Assembly (NCBI GenBank): GCA_028583605.1
Contig: CM053328.1
Location: 29,681,578-29,745,577 of the forward strand
DNA from: Dastarcus helophoroides
Lineage: Eukaryota > Arthropoda > Insecta > Coleoptera > Bothrideridae
Reading direction: 5' to 3'
Length of the DNA: 64,000 nucleotides
Position numbers and translations under genes: made by a program. Below the pieces are notes generated by a model, which saw nothing but the letters and a program-made list of their open reading frames with translations, was not told where the DNA came from and made no database searches. This document shows positions 12,540 to 24,200 of this stretch, one piece after another. Within the stretch, counting starts at the first letter, position 1; each line of letters begins with the position of its first letter.

Positions 12540-13190
12540 AAAATTATAAAAAAAACCTAATTTTTTGAAAATTTCGATGTTTTCAAAATTTAGAGTTTTC
12601 ACTCTTTTAAAAATTCTACCTTGAAAAGTTCGACATTTCGAAGATTTTTGTTTCCTTTTCAAAATTTAGACTTTTCTTGACATTTTTTTAAATTTATACC
12701 ACTTTTTCGATATCATCTTTTGAATATTTCTACTTTTTAAAAGTTTCGACATTTTGCAATACCCACTTTATTTCAAAACTTCGACTTTTTCTCGAAATTT
12801 TCACTTGTTTGAAAACATTGTCTGGCAAAATTTTGATTTTTCGAATTGTCTAATATTAATATCTTAAAAGTTTTGTAAACATTTTTCCAATAATATTCAG
12901 ATGAGGTTTCTATATTTTTTTCGTCTCGTAACATTATCATATTTCAAAATAATATTTCATTAAAAATATGTTAAAATTAATATTTAATAAATTTAATAAA
13001 ATAATAAATCTTCCATGCATTTTCTTAAGTTATTTACTGAAGCCAAGGGATGAAAAAATACCTCTTTCAAAAAAATTGACCTGAAAAAGTAAAATTGGTA
13101 TTCACTTCTTCGATTACTTAATTTATTTAATAATTAAATAATTTAAAACTTTGCTTTATCAATTACTTATAGAAATCTCGTAAACTAATA
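12540..13190. repeat. Word array (T-orientation), then AT-rich spacer
   Basis: 12540-12850 holds AAAATTTCGACTTTT-type words on the plus strand. 12850-13190 is plain AT-rich DNA with no recognised feature. Confidence 0.4.
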
Positions 13191-13213
13191 TTACAGAAAA
13201 AACATCCGAATAC

Positions 13214-13340
13214 CTGTAAAGTCTTGCAAGAGTCTCCGATTGGTTTCCTCGTCTACTCTTTTTATTTCGTAAGGGAAAGGTATTCGTTTAATCGCTCCGT
13301 TATTATTGTTGCCACTATGTTCTGAATTTTCTTCGGACAT
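13214..13340 (-). CDS. Possible first coding exon of an unrecognised gene
   Basis: On the minus strand an ATG at 13340 opens a 42-codon frame starting MSEENSEHSGNNNNGAIKRI and ending ...LLQDFT, followed by a usable donor (ACAG|GTATTC). The same frame is open upstream to an earlier ATG at 13427 (MRGLQVVRVI...), so the start is uncertain. Base composition is clearly richer in G+C than the surroundings, which fits coding sequence. I do not recognise the family. No convincing next exon was found between here and position 1, so either the intron runs off the window or this is a chance frame. Confidence 0.35.
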
Positions 13341-13427
13341 CGTTTGACACAGATTCTGCAAACTCACGAGCACCGGTCTAGACACTTGCCATTTAAGTAT
13401 TACGCGTACTACTTGGAGCCCCCTCAT

Positions 13428-14296
13428 AAATATATCTTATTCATAAAGTGTGTACCTACTCCTAAAGAGATAAAATTTTAATTAGTGAAAGTGTGAGGAA
13501 ACCAATACATAGGTTTCGTGTGATGCTGACCATTAAACTCGGTTTTTATTGACATGAATAAAACAAATCCAAGGTTAAGTCAACAAAAGAAAAAAATAAA
13601 TATAAAAATCAGCGAGGAAAATTATGAAATTAATTCGAGACCCTTAATTTTCTTCTACAGTGGAAATCGTAAACCAATTTTTTAATCCACGGATGTAAAA
13701 CATATTTTAATTTGATTAAGGTCTGCCTAATTATTCGTTAATTTATCACTAAAGGCAGATATTCAAAATGATAGATAAATAGTGTAATTATGCATAATTC
13801 CAGTTTTCAAGTTTTATACTAATCGCTTTACATGAACATTATTAAAATTCATACATATTGTAGCCTACTTTACATTTCTTAGAAAAGGCGAACGAATGCA
13901 GACCCGCCGCACGTACATCAGGCGCCTTTGTGCAAACTTTGGAATAATGTCCCTTTCAAATCTAATTAAAATCACAAAATTTCGACAAAAAATCGAAATT
14001 TTGTTAAAAACCGGAAATTACGAGAAAAAGGTACAAACATAATACGAAGTTTAAAAAAAATCAAAATTTTGAAATAAAATTATTGTAAATTTGTAAAAAA
14101 TGTCAAATTTCCGAGTTTATAGCTTTCAAGGAAATTGGAAACTGAGTTTCGAGGAAATAAACCGAGATTTCCTGAACAATTTGAAAGTTGAGTGATCTTG
14201 TTAAAATTTCGATTCTAGACTCTTCAAATTTTTTATCTTTAAATGGATGTTTCCTAAATCGAAAGAAAAAAAAAAGAGTATAAAAATAAAAATATA
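13428..14296. other. AT-rich intergenic DNA
   Basis: If the exon at 13.2-13.3 kb is real, its 5' region would lie here, but no promoter element stands out. 13890-13950 is a short G+C-richer patch. 13970-14290 resumes word-array character (CGACAAAAAATCGAAATTTT). Confidence 0.4.
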
Positions 14297-15669
14297 CAGG
14301 GTGGACCATAAATAATGGTACATAGAGCAAGAGCAGATTTTCCGTATAAAAATAACGTGATTTAGCCACATTTTCCTTATACCAAAAGTTGATATTAACA
14401 GAGATACAGGGCGTCAAAGATGAAAAAAAAATTGAGATTTTGTTCGCATAACTGATGAACACATTGCACTATAGACAAAAAAATTGGTATAGAGGGGTTT
14501 CTTGGGTGAAGAAATTCTAATTTACTAACAGATTGTCAGTAACTCATAGGGGGCGCTACCTGCTTTACCTTGTATTATTCTAAATTTTTTGTGCCTTCAT
14601 GTACACTTATTTTAAATAAATATTCTTATTTACCTACATTTTTTACGTAAAAAAAGTATACTTTCTAAATGTTGATACAAGCAACCGTTTTCAAGATATT
14701 TGCCTTCAAAGTTTGCCGCACGTTTATTTTAAGTTATGTAAATGTGAATTTTTCGCAGTAGGTTTCAAAATAAAAGTAACAAAATTGACTCTAAAATAGT
14801 TTATATCAGGCATTACTCTACTGACATTATTATTACACATATTTTTTAAATTTCTAAAGCAAATTTAAATAAAATACCAAAACAAGATTTATTTTCAAAA
14901 ATAAGTGTCTGGGAAATGACCTTTTTCATGTAAAGGAATTATAAACAATTAAAAATCTGGCTGTCTTTTATTGAAATTCATCTTCAAATATCTGCTTTGA
15001 CCACCCAGACTATTAACATTTTCTTGTGCGGACTCGGAGAACATATCTCACATCTCTGTTAGAAAATAAATTACGTCTTAATTTTTTGGATTTTCTTTAT
15101 TGAGATTTTCAAAATTTAGGTAATAATATTATCAGCAAAGTAATATTTAACATAAATTAGTTTCAAAGTTGTCTTATGATTACTTTTTTTTCAAGCCTAC
15201 TTCGAAAATTTAATATCTTAGTAATTTAAAACCAAGGCACGTCAAGCTTTAAAGGCAAATAGCTTGGAAACGGTTGCTTGTATCAACTTTTAGAAAGTAC
15301 ACCTTTTTTGCGTAAAAAAGATGGGAAAATAAAATAACCCATTCAAAATTAATATACGTGGGTGCACAAAAAAGTTATGATGATTTAAAATTATGCAGGA
15401 TAGCGCAGGTAGCGCCCCCTATCAGCTATTGTTAATAGGTTACCAATTAGAGTTTGTCGACTTAAGAAACTCCCTTGTGCCAAATTTCATGCCTATGTTA
15501 CAATTCATTATATAATTATACAAAAAAATCGAAATATTTGATTCAACTTTGACACCCTGTATCTCTGTTAATGTTAACTTTTGGAAAAAGGTAAATGTAG
15601 CTAAATCATATTATTTTTATTCGAAAAATCCACCACTGCCTTGGGTACCATTACTTATGGTCCATCCTG
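14297..15669. mobile_element. Non-autonomous DNA transposon with ~435 bp terminal inverted repeats
   Basis: The left end reads CAGGGTGGACCATAAATAAT and the right end inward reads CAGGATGGACCATAAGTAAT, both next to TA. The inverted similarity continues through a GAGATACAGGG box, a GGGGGCGCTACCTGC box (near 14550 and 15405), and a GTTGATACAAGCAACCGTTT box (near 14670 and 15270), so the arms run about 14297-14735 and 15235-15669 around a ~500 bp centre. The open frames in the arms are not conserved between the arms and are not genes. Confidence 0.8.
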
Positions 15670-16388
15670 TATTTCAAAAATGTTCAGTTCTTTTTAAAAT
15701 GTTTTTTCCTAAGACTTCGCATATTTTTTCCTAAAATCTATTATTTAAAAACCTTTAAGATTTCGACTTTAAGCTCGGAAACTCGAAAATTAATTCAACT
15801 TTTAAACTCCAATTTTCCATGTTTTTCCAAATTTCATCTTCACCTTGAAATTTGGAATATTTCCTGATCCGAATTTGAAGATGAAAGTAGAAATTTCGAA
15901 ATTATATTCGAGTTCCGGGAGTAACCTTTTTGATTTTAAATTGGGTTTTTCTTTGATTCAATACAATAATATTTTTATCTTACTTTTTTTTGAAGTAATT
16001 AATTTCTAGTTTTCAAATTATGGTACTGGTTACAGAAGAAAGACAAAAAAATATTAAAAACTTTAATTTCGAAATTTCACCTTTCTTGCAATTTCTGCTT
16101 TAAAAAAGAATCATACTGTAAAAAAATTAATAGATAAATAAAAAAGGATAACAAGAGTAGTAAAATCTGGAACGTAGAAGACAAAAGTTAAAAATGATCA
16201 TGTAAAAAAACCTCAATCTTTCTTTTTTTTTTTCGAAATTTTACCTAACGAAAAAGCTTGGAATTAAAAAAAAAGAATTTTCAAGTTTCATTTTTAAATC
16301 TCTAAACAATTTAAAACACATACACAAAATTTCGAGTTAAACGGTAAAAAAAAAAACTTTAAATTATAAAGCTTTATCTTTAGAAGCT
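15670..16388. repeat. Degenerate word array and AT-rich spacer
   Basis: Loose TTTCGACTTTAAGCTCG-type words, no gene and no element end recognised between the long-TIR element and the target duplication of the following hAT-like element. Confidence 0.4.
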
Positions 16389-16396
16389 ATTTAAAA

Positions 16397-19300
16397 CAGG
16401 GCTTCGAAACGTTACTATTTTCGTTCCGGTTTTCGGTTTTCATTCAGGAAAAAATTTTATATAGGTTCAGTTCCGGTTTTCGCTCCGACAAAAATAAAGA
16501 TTTTTTCCGGCTTTCGGTTTTTGGTTCAGCTCCGAGTGACTCATTTTTAATTTTTAATTTAAAAGAAAATATTTCGGGTAAACTCGAAATAAAAGTTAAA
16601 AATTTTAAAAAAGGATATGGAATTTAGGAAAAAAATTAAAATTAAAATTTAAAATTTCGATTTGGGTTGAAATTTCGAGTACAAAGTCAATTTTTTTCAG
16701 AAAATCTAGAAACTATAAACTTGTATTCTAATTTTAAGAATAAATAGAATTTTAAATTAAAAATTTTAGATTTCAAAATTTTGAGTTAAACTATTTAGAA
16801 ATAATGTTAACACTTTTTAAGTTTAAATGTTTAGAAAAGTAATATATAAAGCGCAGTTAATATTTCTAACATAAAAAGGTCTACATCTGAATTTAAAGTA
16901 AAATTTTCTGGAAAAGAAACTAACAATTGTAAAATTTTGTAAAGAATTCAAAATTAAAAAAAAAAGGATTAAGTTGGAAAATTCCGACTTTTACTAAGGA
17001 TTTTAAGTTTCGAGAAGATACTCGAACAATCAAGTTGAAAGTCAAACTGTTATAATTAAAATGAAACTTTTAGAATTTTGTTTACATAAATTTTGAGTTT
17101 TTTTTTTAATTTTGACTACTTTCTTAAAAGGGTGGGTTAAAACTTGACAATTTTTTTTAATGTCGTGTTTCGATTCAACATTTCGGGGAAATCATTCAAA
17201 TTTAGGGGAAATAATTGCACCGTTCTAAGAACTAAAATTTTGATTCAATCAATGATCAAGGTCGAAAAAACAGTTCTTTCATAAATAAAAATTTTTCAAG
17301 ATTTCAACTATTTCTAATAATTATGAGTCTTTTAAACCTTCGAATTTAGAGATTACTGCGTAAATATCAAAAAAAATCATAATTTAAAAAAAAGAGTACA
17401 TTTCATGTTTAAGTCGAAATTTCAGAAAAAAAATTGCAATTTAAATATAAAATTTTAAGAAAAATGTAAACATTTCGAAAAAAAAGTTAAATTTCTCTCT
17501 GCTATCTTTTATCAAAATTTCGAATTCTTTTTAGACATTCTCAAGTTTTCAGGAAATTTGGAGCAAACATTTCGAAGTTACTTTCAAAATTTTATTATGT
17601 TCTGAGGAATCCAAGTTCAAGCCTAAATTTAAAGAGAAAACTATAATCGTTTTTTAGAATGGTCAAATTTTGATTGAAAGTGAAAAACGGTTGTCAAAGA
17701 TTAAAATTTCATAACTAATGAGATTTCCATATTTCTAGAAACTTTGAATTTTTAAGCAGATGTTGAGGATTCCAAATTTTATCAAAATTTCGAGTTAAAA
17801 TTTTTATTCGGAAATTAATAAAAATGTTTCATAAACTTTTAAGTTTCTTTTACCAAAAGTTTTAAAGTCAAATCTCGTAAGTAATAAAGGTCGAAATTTA
17901 CCGATTAAAGTTAAAATGTTCTGCTTAAGATAAAATTTTGTTTTCTTTCTTTTTTTTTCGAAGTTTTAACCTTAGAACTCACAATTTCGAGAAAACTCGA
18001 CAGTTTGATTTGAAATTAATGGCGAAATAAAGTCGATATTTTGATTCTAAAGTTGGAATTTTAAAAAAAAAGGAAAAATTTAAATTTTAAACTAAAAATT
18101 TTGACAGAGAACTCCAAGTTTGAAGAAAAACCAAAGATTTTAAGAAATTCTGGTATTCTCGATTTTAAAAATTTGAAGCTGCAAGTAGCGTTGGTAAACT
18201 TCTAAATTATAAAAAAAAGAGTTTTAACAAAATACCTTGAAAAAGTTCAGGTTTCTTAGAAAGTTTGTATCAAAATAAAAATATTATTTATTCAAAAAAA
18301 TTAAAAATTTTGATTTCAATCTCGAAATTTTTGAAAACTTATCGAAATTTCATGTTTAAACTTGATATTTACAAAATCAAAAGTTTAGAGTAAAACACAA
18401 TTATAAATTTCTAGTTTCTCATAATTTCTCGTTAACTTGAAATTTGTTTTTATCAATTTTAAGCTCCTCTGGACATTTAAACTTTTTTCTCAAAATGTAG
18501 TGGTTAGGTTTGATATTTTAAGGTTAAAGTCGAAATTTCGAGGAAAAAGGACAACATTTCCAAAAAAGTGCGATTTATTAAAGAAAAACTTTTCACAAAA
18601 ATTTTAATTTGATATTTTAGCCATTTCATCGAATTTTTTACTTTATTCTCAAAATTTGAGAATAAGGCATAAATTTTAAGATTTTCTTAGAAGAGTTTCT
18701 TCTAAAAATTCTGAGTTGAAACTTGAACCTTAATATTTTTCTCTAAAATTTTGTTACAAAACTCGAAATCTAGACTTTCTTTTGGAAATTTTGTCTTGAT
18801 CTCAAAATGTTGATCTTTATCTCAAGATTTGAACTTTTTATTCGAAATTTCGAATTTAAACTTAAAATTTGGACGTTTTTCTCGAAAGTTCATGTTAGAA
18901 TTCAATTCTTGTAAATGACTTTTAGTATTTGGATATATTTTTTTAAAATTCTGTGTTTAAATTTTATAATTGAAAATGCGAGTATGTTTTTGTTTCAAGA
19001 GTTTGTCTTTTCAAAGTTTTGCATAACATTTTTCATTTAAAGTTGAAAATTACACTTTTTAAAATTCCACTTATTTCCAGATTTTCTGTTTGAACTTTTT
19101 TTTCTAAATTTCGTATTAATTTAAACTCTTACAATTAGATTCGTTGACATAAATTAATTTCGAATAATTTTTAAAAATTTTTTTAACCTTGTCTTAAAAT
19201 TTTCACGTTAAAGATAATTTTTTCCGATTTTTAAATTTAAATTTTCACTTTTTTAAAAATTTCGATTTTAATCTGAAAATATGAATTTACTAAATAAAAT

Positions 19301-19906
19301 GGGATGCCTTTTTTCTTCATAGGCACCTCAGGTCACATCAAATATTACTGCAAGCCATATGTGGCTCGCGAGCTGCGGATCAGGCATCAATTGTTTAGAA
19401 CGATTGAAATTATAGGAAAAAATTGAAATTGTAAACTCAGAATTTTAAGAAAAAAGGTGAAATTGAAGAAAATATTCAAAATTTATTTAAAAAAAAGTTC
19501 TACACAATTTTGATTCAAATGCTAGTAGTAAATGTCGAAATATTTAAAAATAAACGTCATTATTTCTAGAAAAATTCAAAATTTTAAATTTAAAGCGGAC
19601 CTTTATGGGTCAAAATAAAAATAAGTTTAAATTCAAGAGTTTAATAAAAAAAGTCTAAGTTTCAAAAAGACTCGTGAACAATCCAATAATAATAATCGAG
19701 AGAAAATATTGGATTTTAATTCGAGACTTTCAATGTAAAGTTGAAATTGAAGTGGGGAGGTTTTGTCGACTGCGGATTTTTGAATCTGCACTTAACCGAA
19801 ATAAACCGATATTTTATTTTCGGTTCAGTTCCGGTTTTCGTTCCGACAGAAATAACGTTTTTTTTTCGGTTTCCGGTTTTTAGTTCAGTTTTGGTTCGAA
19901 GCCCTG
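16397..19906. mobile_element. hAT-like element A filled with word array
   Basis: Ends are CAGGGCTTCGAA on the left and its perfect complement TTCGAAGCCCTG on the right. The flanking 8 bp are ATTTAAAA (16389-16396) and ATTTAAAG (19907-19914), a 7/8 target duplication of hAT length. Just inside each end lies a related subterminal block rich in TTCCGGTTTTCG (16420-16530 and 19795-19895, same orientation). The ~3.2 kb interior is word array: A-orientation to about 18400, then T-orientation to about 19270, then A again. No transposase was recognised. A patch at 19320-19390 (GTGGCTCGCGAGCTGCGG) resembles another hAT end. Confidence 0.75.
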
Positions 19907-19914
19907 ATTTAAAG

Positions 19915-20059
19915 CTCTCGACTCTCTAACAAGTACAGATTTCGTAATTAAAGCAAAATGTGAAGAGAAGAACATTGCAAATTTCCATTTGATTTTTTGA
20001 GAAAAAGTTAAAATTTTTTTTCTCGAAATTTCGTGTTAGATTAATAGTTTAAGGCTATT
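19915..20059. other. Short AT-rich spacer
   Basis: Nothing recognised between element A and the transposase fragment that follows. Confidence 0.4.
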
Positions 20060-20295
20060 TTTGACACTGATGGCCAAATGTGTTCTTTTCTTGGCATATT
20101 GCATGTCGTTGGTCCAATGTTTCGGCAGTTATGACAACAAGTTCACTTTGTATGTTGATTTTTAATTAAGTTATAGTCTTCGTCTGTTGACGTATACCTT
20201 AGATTTTAAATAACGCCACAAATACCCTTCTGGTGGCGTCAAATCGGGTGATTTGCGTGGCCAGTCAAAATCGCCATCGTTTCGAAGGGTCGTTT
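20060..20295 (-). pseudogene. DDE transposase fragment (WP.SPDLTP type)
   Basis: On the minus strand, reading leftward from about 20290, the translation includes GDFDWPRKSPDLTPPEGYLW followed by RYLKSKVYVNR. This matches the conserved block around the third catalytic residue in a widespread insect DDE transposase group related to IS630/Tc1 (W-P-x-S-P-D-L-T-P-x-x-x-x-L-W-G-Y-x-K). Only this C-terminal piece remains and stops follow. The internally deleted transposon at 47.2-48.0 kb carries other parts of the same kind of protein. Confidence 0.65.
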
Positions 20296-21265
20296 TGAAA
20301 TTTTGAGTATTTCGAGATAATTTCCAAATTTCGAATCTACACTGAAACTTCGGAGGAACGTTTTTTATACAAATTACGCAAAAATCAAAATTTTAAAATT
20401 AAAGGTAAAAATTTCTATTCCAATTCCAAATTTCAATAACAATTTTTTGGAAATTCTAAACATTTTCTCCCATTTTACTCCTAAATTTTCGATTTTATTA
20501 TTACAAGTTTATAAAGATAAAGTGGTGAGTAAATGATTTGAAAAAATATTTTTCTTTTACAATCTTAATCATTTATCTCAAAATTTTGATCTGACGTCGA
20601 AATTCCTTTCGTCTCTAAATATTAAAATGTTTCTTGGAATTTCGTCTTTTGATTGAATATTTCAATTTTATCCTTCACATTTCGTTTTAAAATCAAAATT
20701 AAAAAAAAAAAAAAACGGAAATTTCCGCTTTACATTTTAGCCACAATATTCAGATTTGTTATCGGTTGCTTTAAAAGTGATTCTGCTGCACTTTATGTCA
20801 ACTTCTGATAAAAATAATTATTAAAAGTAACGCTAAGAAGAATTATGCGAAAAACTTGGATTATTTCTGCTAAACCATTCCTGAAATGTAGGCAACACAT
20901 TAATCACCCAAATGTTTGCGCTTGAAGGCAATCTTAGTCCTGGTGATTTTCTTAGTAACTTATCTAAAAAAAACTTATCTAAAAGCTGATTTAGTATTTC
21001 ACGCCCTACTTTTATGCACATTTATTTGAAATGGACTATAATATGAATGTTATCAAATCATCTAGCCAAGAACTCTTCTTGCATCTAGATATAATTTCTG
21101 AACACAGCTCTTAGCTGACATTTGTCCAGGGGGCGCAAAGCAAGAAATTTAAAATTACGCGGGAATGTCAAAGTCTAAAACAAAACAGTGCACATAACCT
21201 AAATGTGAATTAGGTCTTGCGTTTGTAAGTTACATTTTCGATTGTTTACGTGTTATTGAATAAAA
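20296..21265. other. Word array, then upstream region of POLD2
   Basis: 20300-20740 is word-array-like. 20750-21265 is less repetitive and should contain the POLD2 promoter and 5' UTR. No TATA box stands out, and the start codon context is GAATAAAAATGAG. A 62-codon minus-strand open frame at 20833-21021 was not accepted as a gene. Confidence 0.4.
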
Positions 21266-24200
21266 ATGAGCCCCACAGAAAGTGAATATGTTGAAAGAGC
21301 AACTCTCGATTTCGTTAACGCTTCAGAGAAATTTTCACAAGAAGTTGCAGATTACAGTAAACAGTATTGCAGCATATATTTGGTTAGACTAAAACGAATG
21401 AGGGATTTATTGTCAAGTAAAATAAACGAACGCTGGAAAGACAAATATCGCCTCGTTAAACTTCATAAATTATCCGAGGAAAATGAGAAATGTGTCGTAA
21501 TTGGAACGCTTTTTAAAGATCAGAAATTAAAGCCTTCTGTGCTTAAGCAGCTCTCGGAAGGCAACCAACTAGTGCCACAGCCCGTCCTTAATCATTTTAC
21601 GGATGAGAGTGACGCCCTTTTTATTGAGGATGAATTGCAGAGGCTTAGGGTTGTTGGTAAGTCGAAAAAAAAAATTCAAATTTTACAGTTTGAGGACAAA
21701 GTTAAAAATTGAATAAGTTGCCAAAAATATATTATACTTATTAAACCTTGTCTCTCAGCATTTAGACTTGGTGTTTTTTTGTAAAAAGAATAAAATTTTT
21801 AGTTTAAAGTCTTGATTTTGAGAAAACTAAAAGTTTTGAAAAATCCCCAAATCTGGATTCGGGATTTGAGGTGGGTTGCCTAGAGTTTAGGCCACCCTTT
21901 CCGGGCCCATTGTGCTATCCTTGTGATTGAGGTGTCCTTGATCATTTATTCAGCAACCCAACCTTGTTGATAAACTGTAGAATGTCCCTTGGATGCGCCT
22001 CTCTCAAACTGGCCGCTCTAGGCCAGAAGCCCCTCAGCATGGATCCTTTGATTGATGCTAGTGCCGGGCAGTGACACATCACATGCTCTACGCTCTTATC
22101 TTCTTCTAAACACTCCCTACAACTCAGGTCGTTTATAATTCCCATTCTGTGGAGGTGTTTGTTTAATCAACAGTGACCTCTACAAGTTTCCTGAGGTTAT
22201 TTCTTGAAAGCTGTAGAAATTTCTTTAGTTTTTGCCAAAAATTTCTATGAGATTTTGAGAAAGTTTTTGTTAATAGAACTGACTTTTTTTTGGAATATTG
22301 ATATCTTCTTCATTCTAATAACTTAAAATTGTACTTTTTGCAGTTTTTTTCTAGAAATTTAGATTGTACAATTCCTTTGCGAGTGAAAGGAACTTAAAAA
22401 AAAATCGAACTTTCTCTTGAATTTTAAGTTTATAAAATTGAAGTTGCTTGTTGATATTTCAAGATACATTTTTCTTAATGAATTCAGTTCGTTTTTTGGA
22501 CTCGAAATTTATACTTTTTTTAGGCTTTTTACTTTTCTATCTCTAAATTTTGAGTTTTTTTCAGAAATTTCGAATTAAAACTTTGAATTAAAAAATCAAG
22601 GTTAAATTCGTAATTTAAACAAAAAGCAGTAAACGTTCTACAGAGAACTTGAAATTATTTAAAAGATCTTTAGAAAAATTGTTTTCATTTTAAATTTTAT
22701 GAACATTCGGCTATTTTTTGAGATTTCCTTTAGAACATCAACTTTTATAGAAAGCGAGTAAATTGGCAATTTTTGAAAAAAAACGTAAATCCATCTTTTG
22801 GTCGAAAGTTCCAAATTTATAGAAAAAGTTGACATTTCAAGATACATTTTTTCTAATGAATTTGGTTCGTTTTTTGGACTCGAAATTTAGACTTTTTTTA
22901 GGCTTTTGACCTTTCTATCTCTAAATTTGGAGTTTTTTTTAGAACTTTCAAATTAATACTTTGGATTAAAAAACCAAGATTTATTTGGTAATTTAAACAA
23001 AAAGAAGTAAACAGAAACAGAACTGGAAACTATTTAAAAATCTTTAAAAAAAAAATTTTAAATTTCATGAATATTCAGCTTTTTTTTTGAGATTCTCCTT
23101 AAAACATCAACGCTTGTAGAAAGCGAGTAAATTGGCAATTTTTGGACAATAAACGTAAATATTCCATATTTTATTCGAAAGTTCAAAATCTGCAGAAAAA
23201 ATTGAAGCGAAATTAAAAGAAATCAGAATTTTCTAAAGATTAATACCCGTTTTAATACCAAAACTTTCTACTTTTAGGTTCAAAATGTTGAGATTTTTTT
23301 AACAATTGATCTCATTTAGACGTATACAGCAAAATCGACTTTAAACTCGAAAAATCTAGAAAAAAATCTTTTTCAGGTCTGAAGTTTCTAGAATTTCCCC
23401 CTTTTTCCATTGAAATTTTGATTTTAGAGGCGAGTATCGAGCGAGAACAATTTGAAATTAAAAAAAAGACAAAGATTCAAGAAAAAGCATCAATTTTAAA
23501 ATAAAGTCGATGTTTTCAAAAAAAGCGAAAATTTTGAAGCAAAATCGAGATTTAAAGTTTTATTAAAAAAAATAATAATAAAGTTTACAAGAAAGTCTAA
23601 ACTTCAAGAAAAAGTAAAAATTTTAAATGTTATATCTTCGATAAGTAATTTGAAGAAAATTTCGAAATTTTCGAAAACGAAACATTTTAATAAAGGGTCG
23701 AAACTTTCAAAAAAAGTCGAAATTTTGAAGAGTGTCTAAATATAAACATTTTTAAGAAAATGGAATTTTTCAAAAGAAATTAAAATGTACAAAATAATCA
23801 AAATTTTGAAAAGCAACGTCGAATGACGAAAAACAAAATTTTAAGAAATCGCAGAAAATAGACATTTTAAAAGTCGAAAATTCGAATAAGTTAAATTTTT
23901 CAGAAAATAAATTAACAGAAAAAGTTAAAATTTTGAGACAGCGTGAATTTTGAAAAAGATCGAAATTAAGAAAAAAGTGAAAATCTTAAACAAAGGTCAA
24001 CATTTTCAAACGAAAGTCAAAATTTTGACAAGAGTCGAATTAAATTATAAATTTAATTATTTTGCGTTATTATAAATAATGCAAAAATTTTGAGAAGTGT
24101 GCATTTTGAAAAAAGTAGAAGCTAACAAAAAAGGTCAAATTTTAAAAGAAAGCTGAATATTTTCAAGAAAAGTTAAAATTTTGAAAAAAGTGGAAATTTT

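Noticed and set aside
14103..14462. 119-codon minus-strand open frame
   Set aside because: It runs across the border of the long-TIR element, and the equivalent frame in the other arm is not conserved.
20833..21021. 62-codon minus-strand open frame just upstream of POLD2
   Set aside because: No recognisable family and no clear splice context; a divergent gene is possible but not supported.
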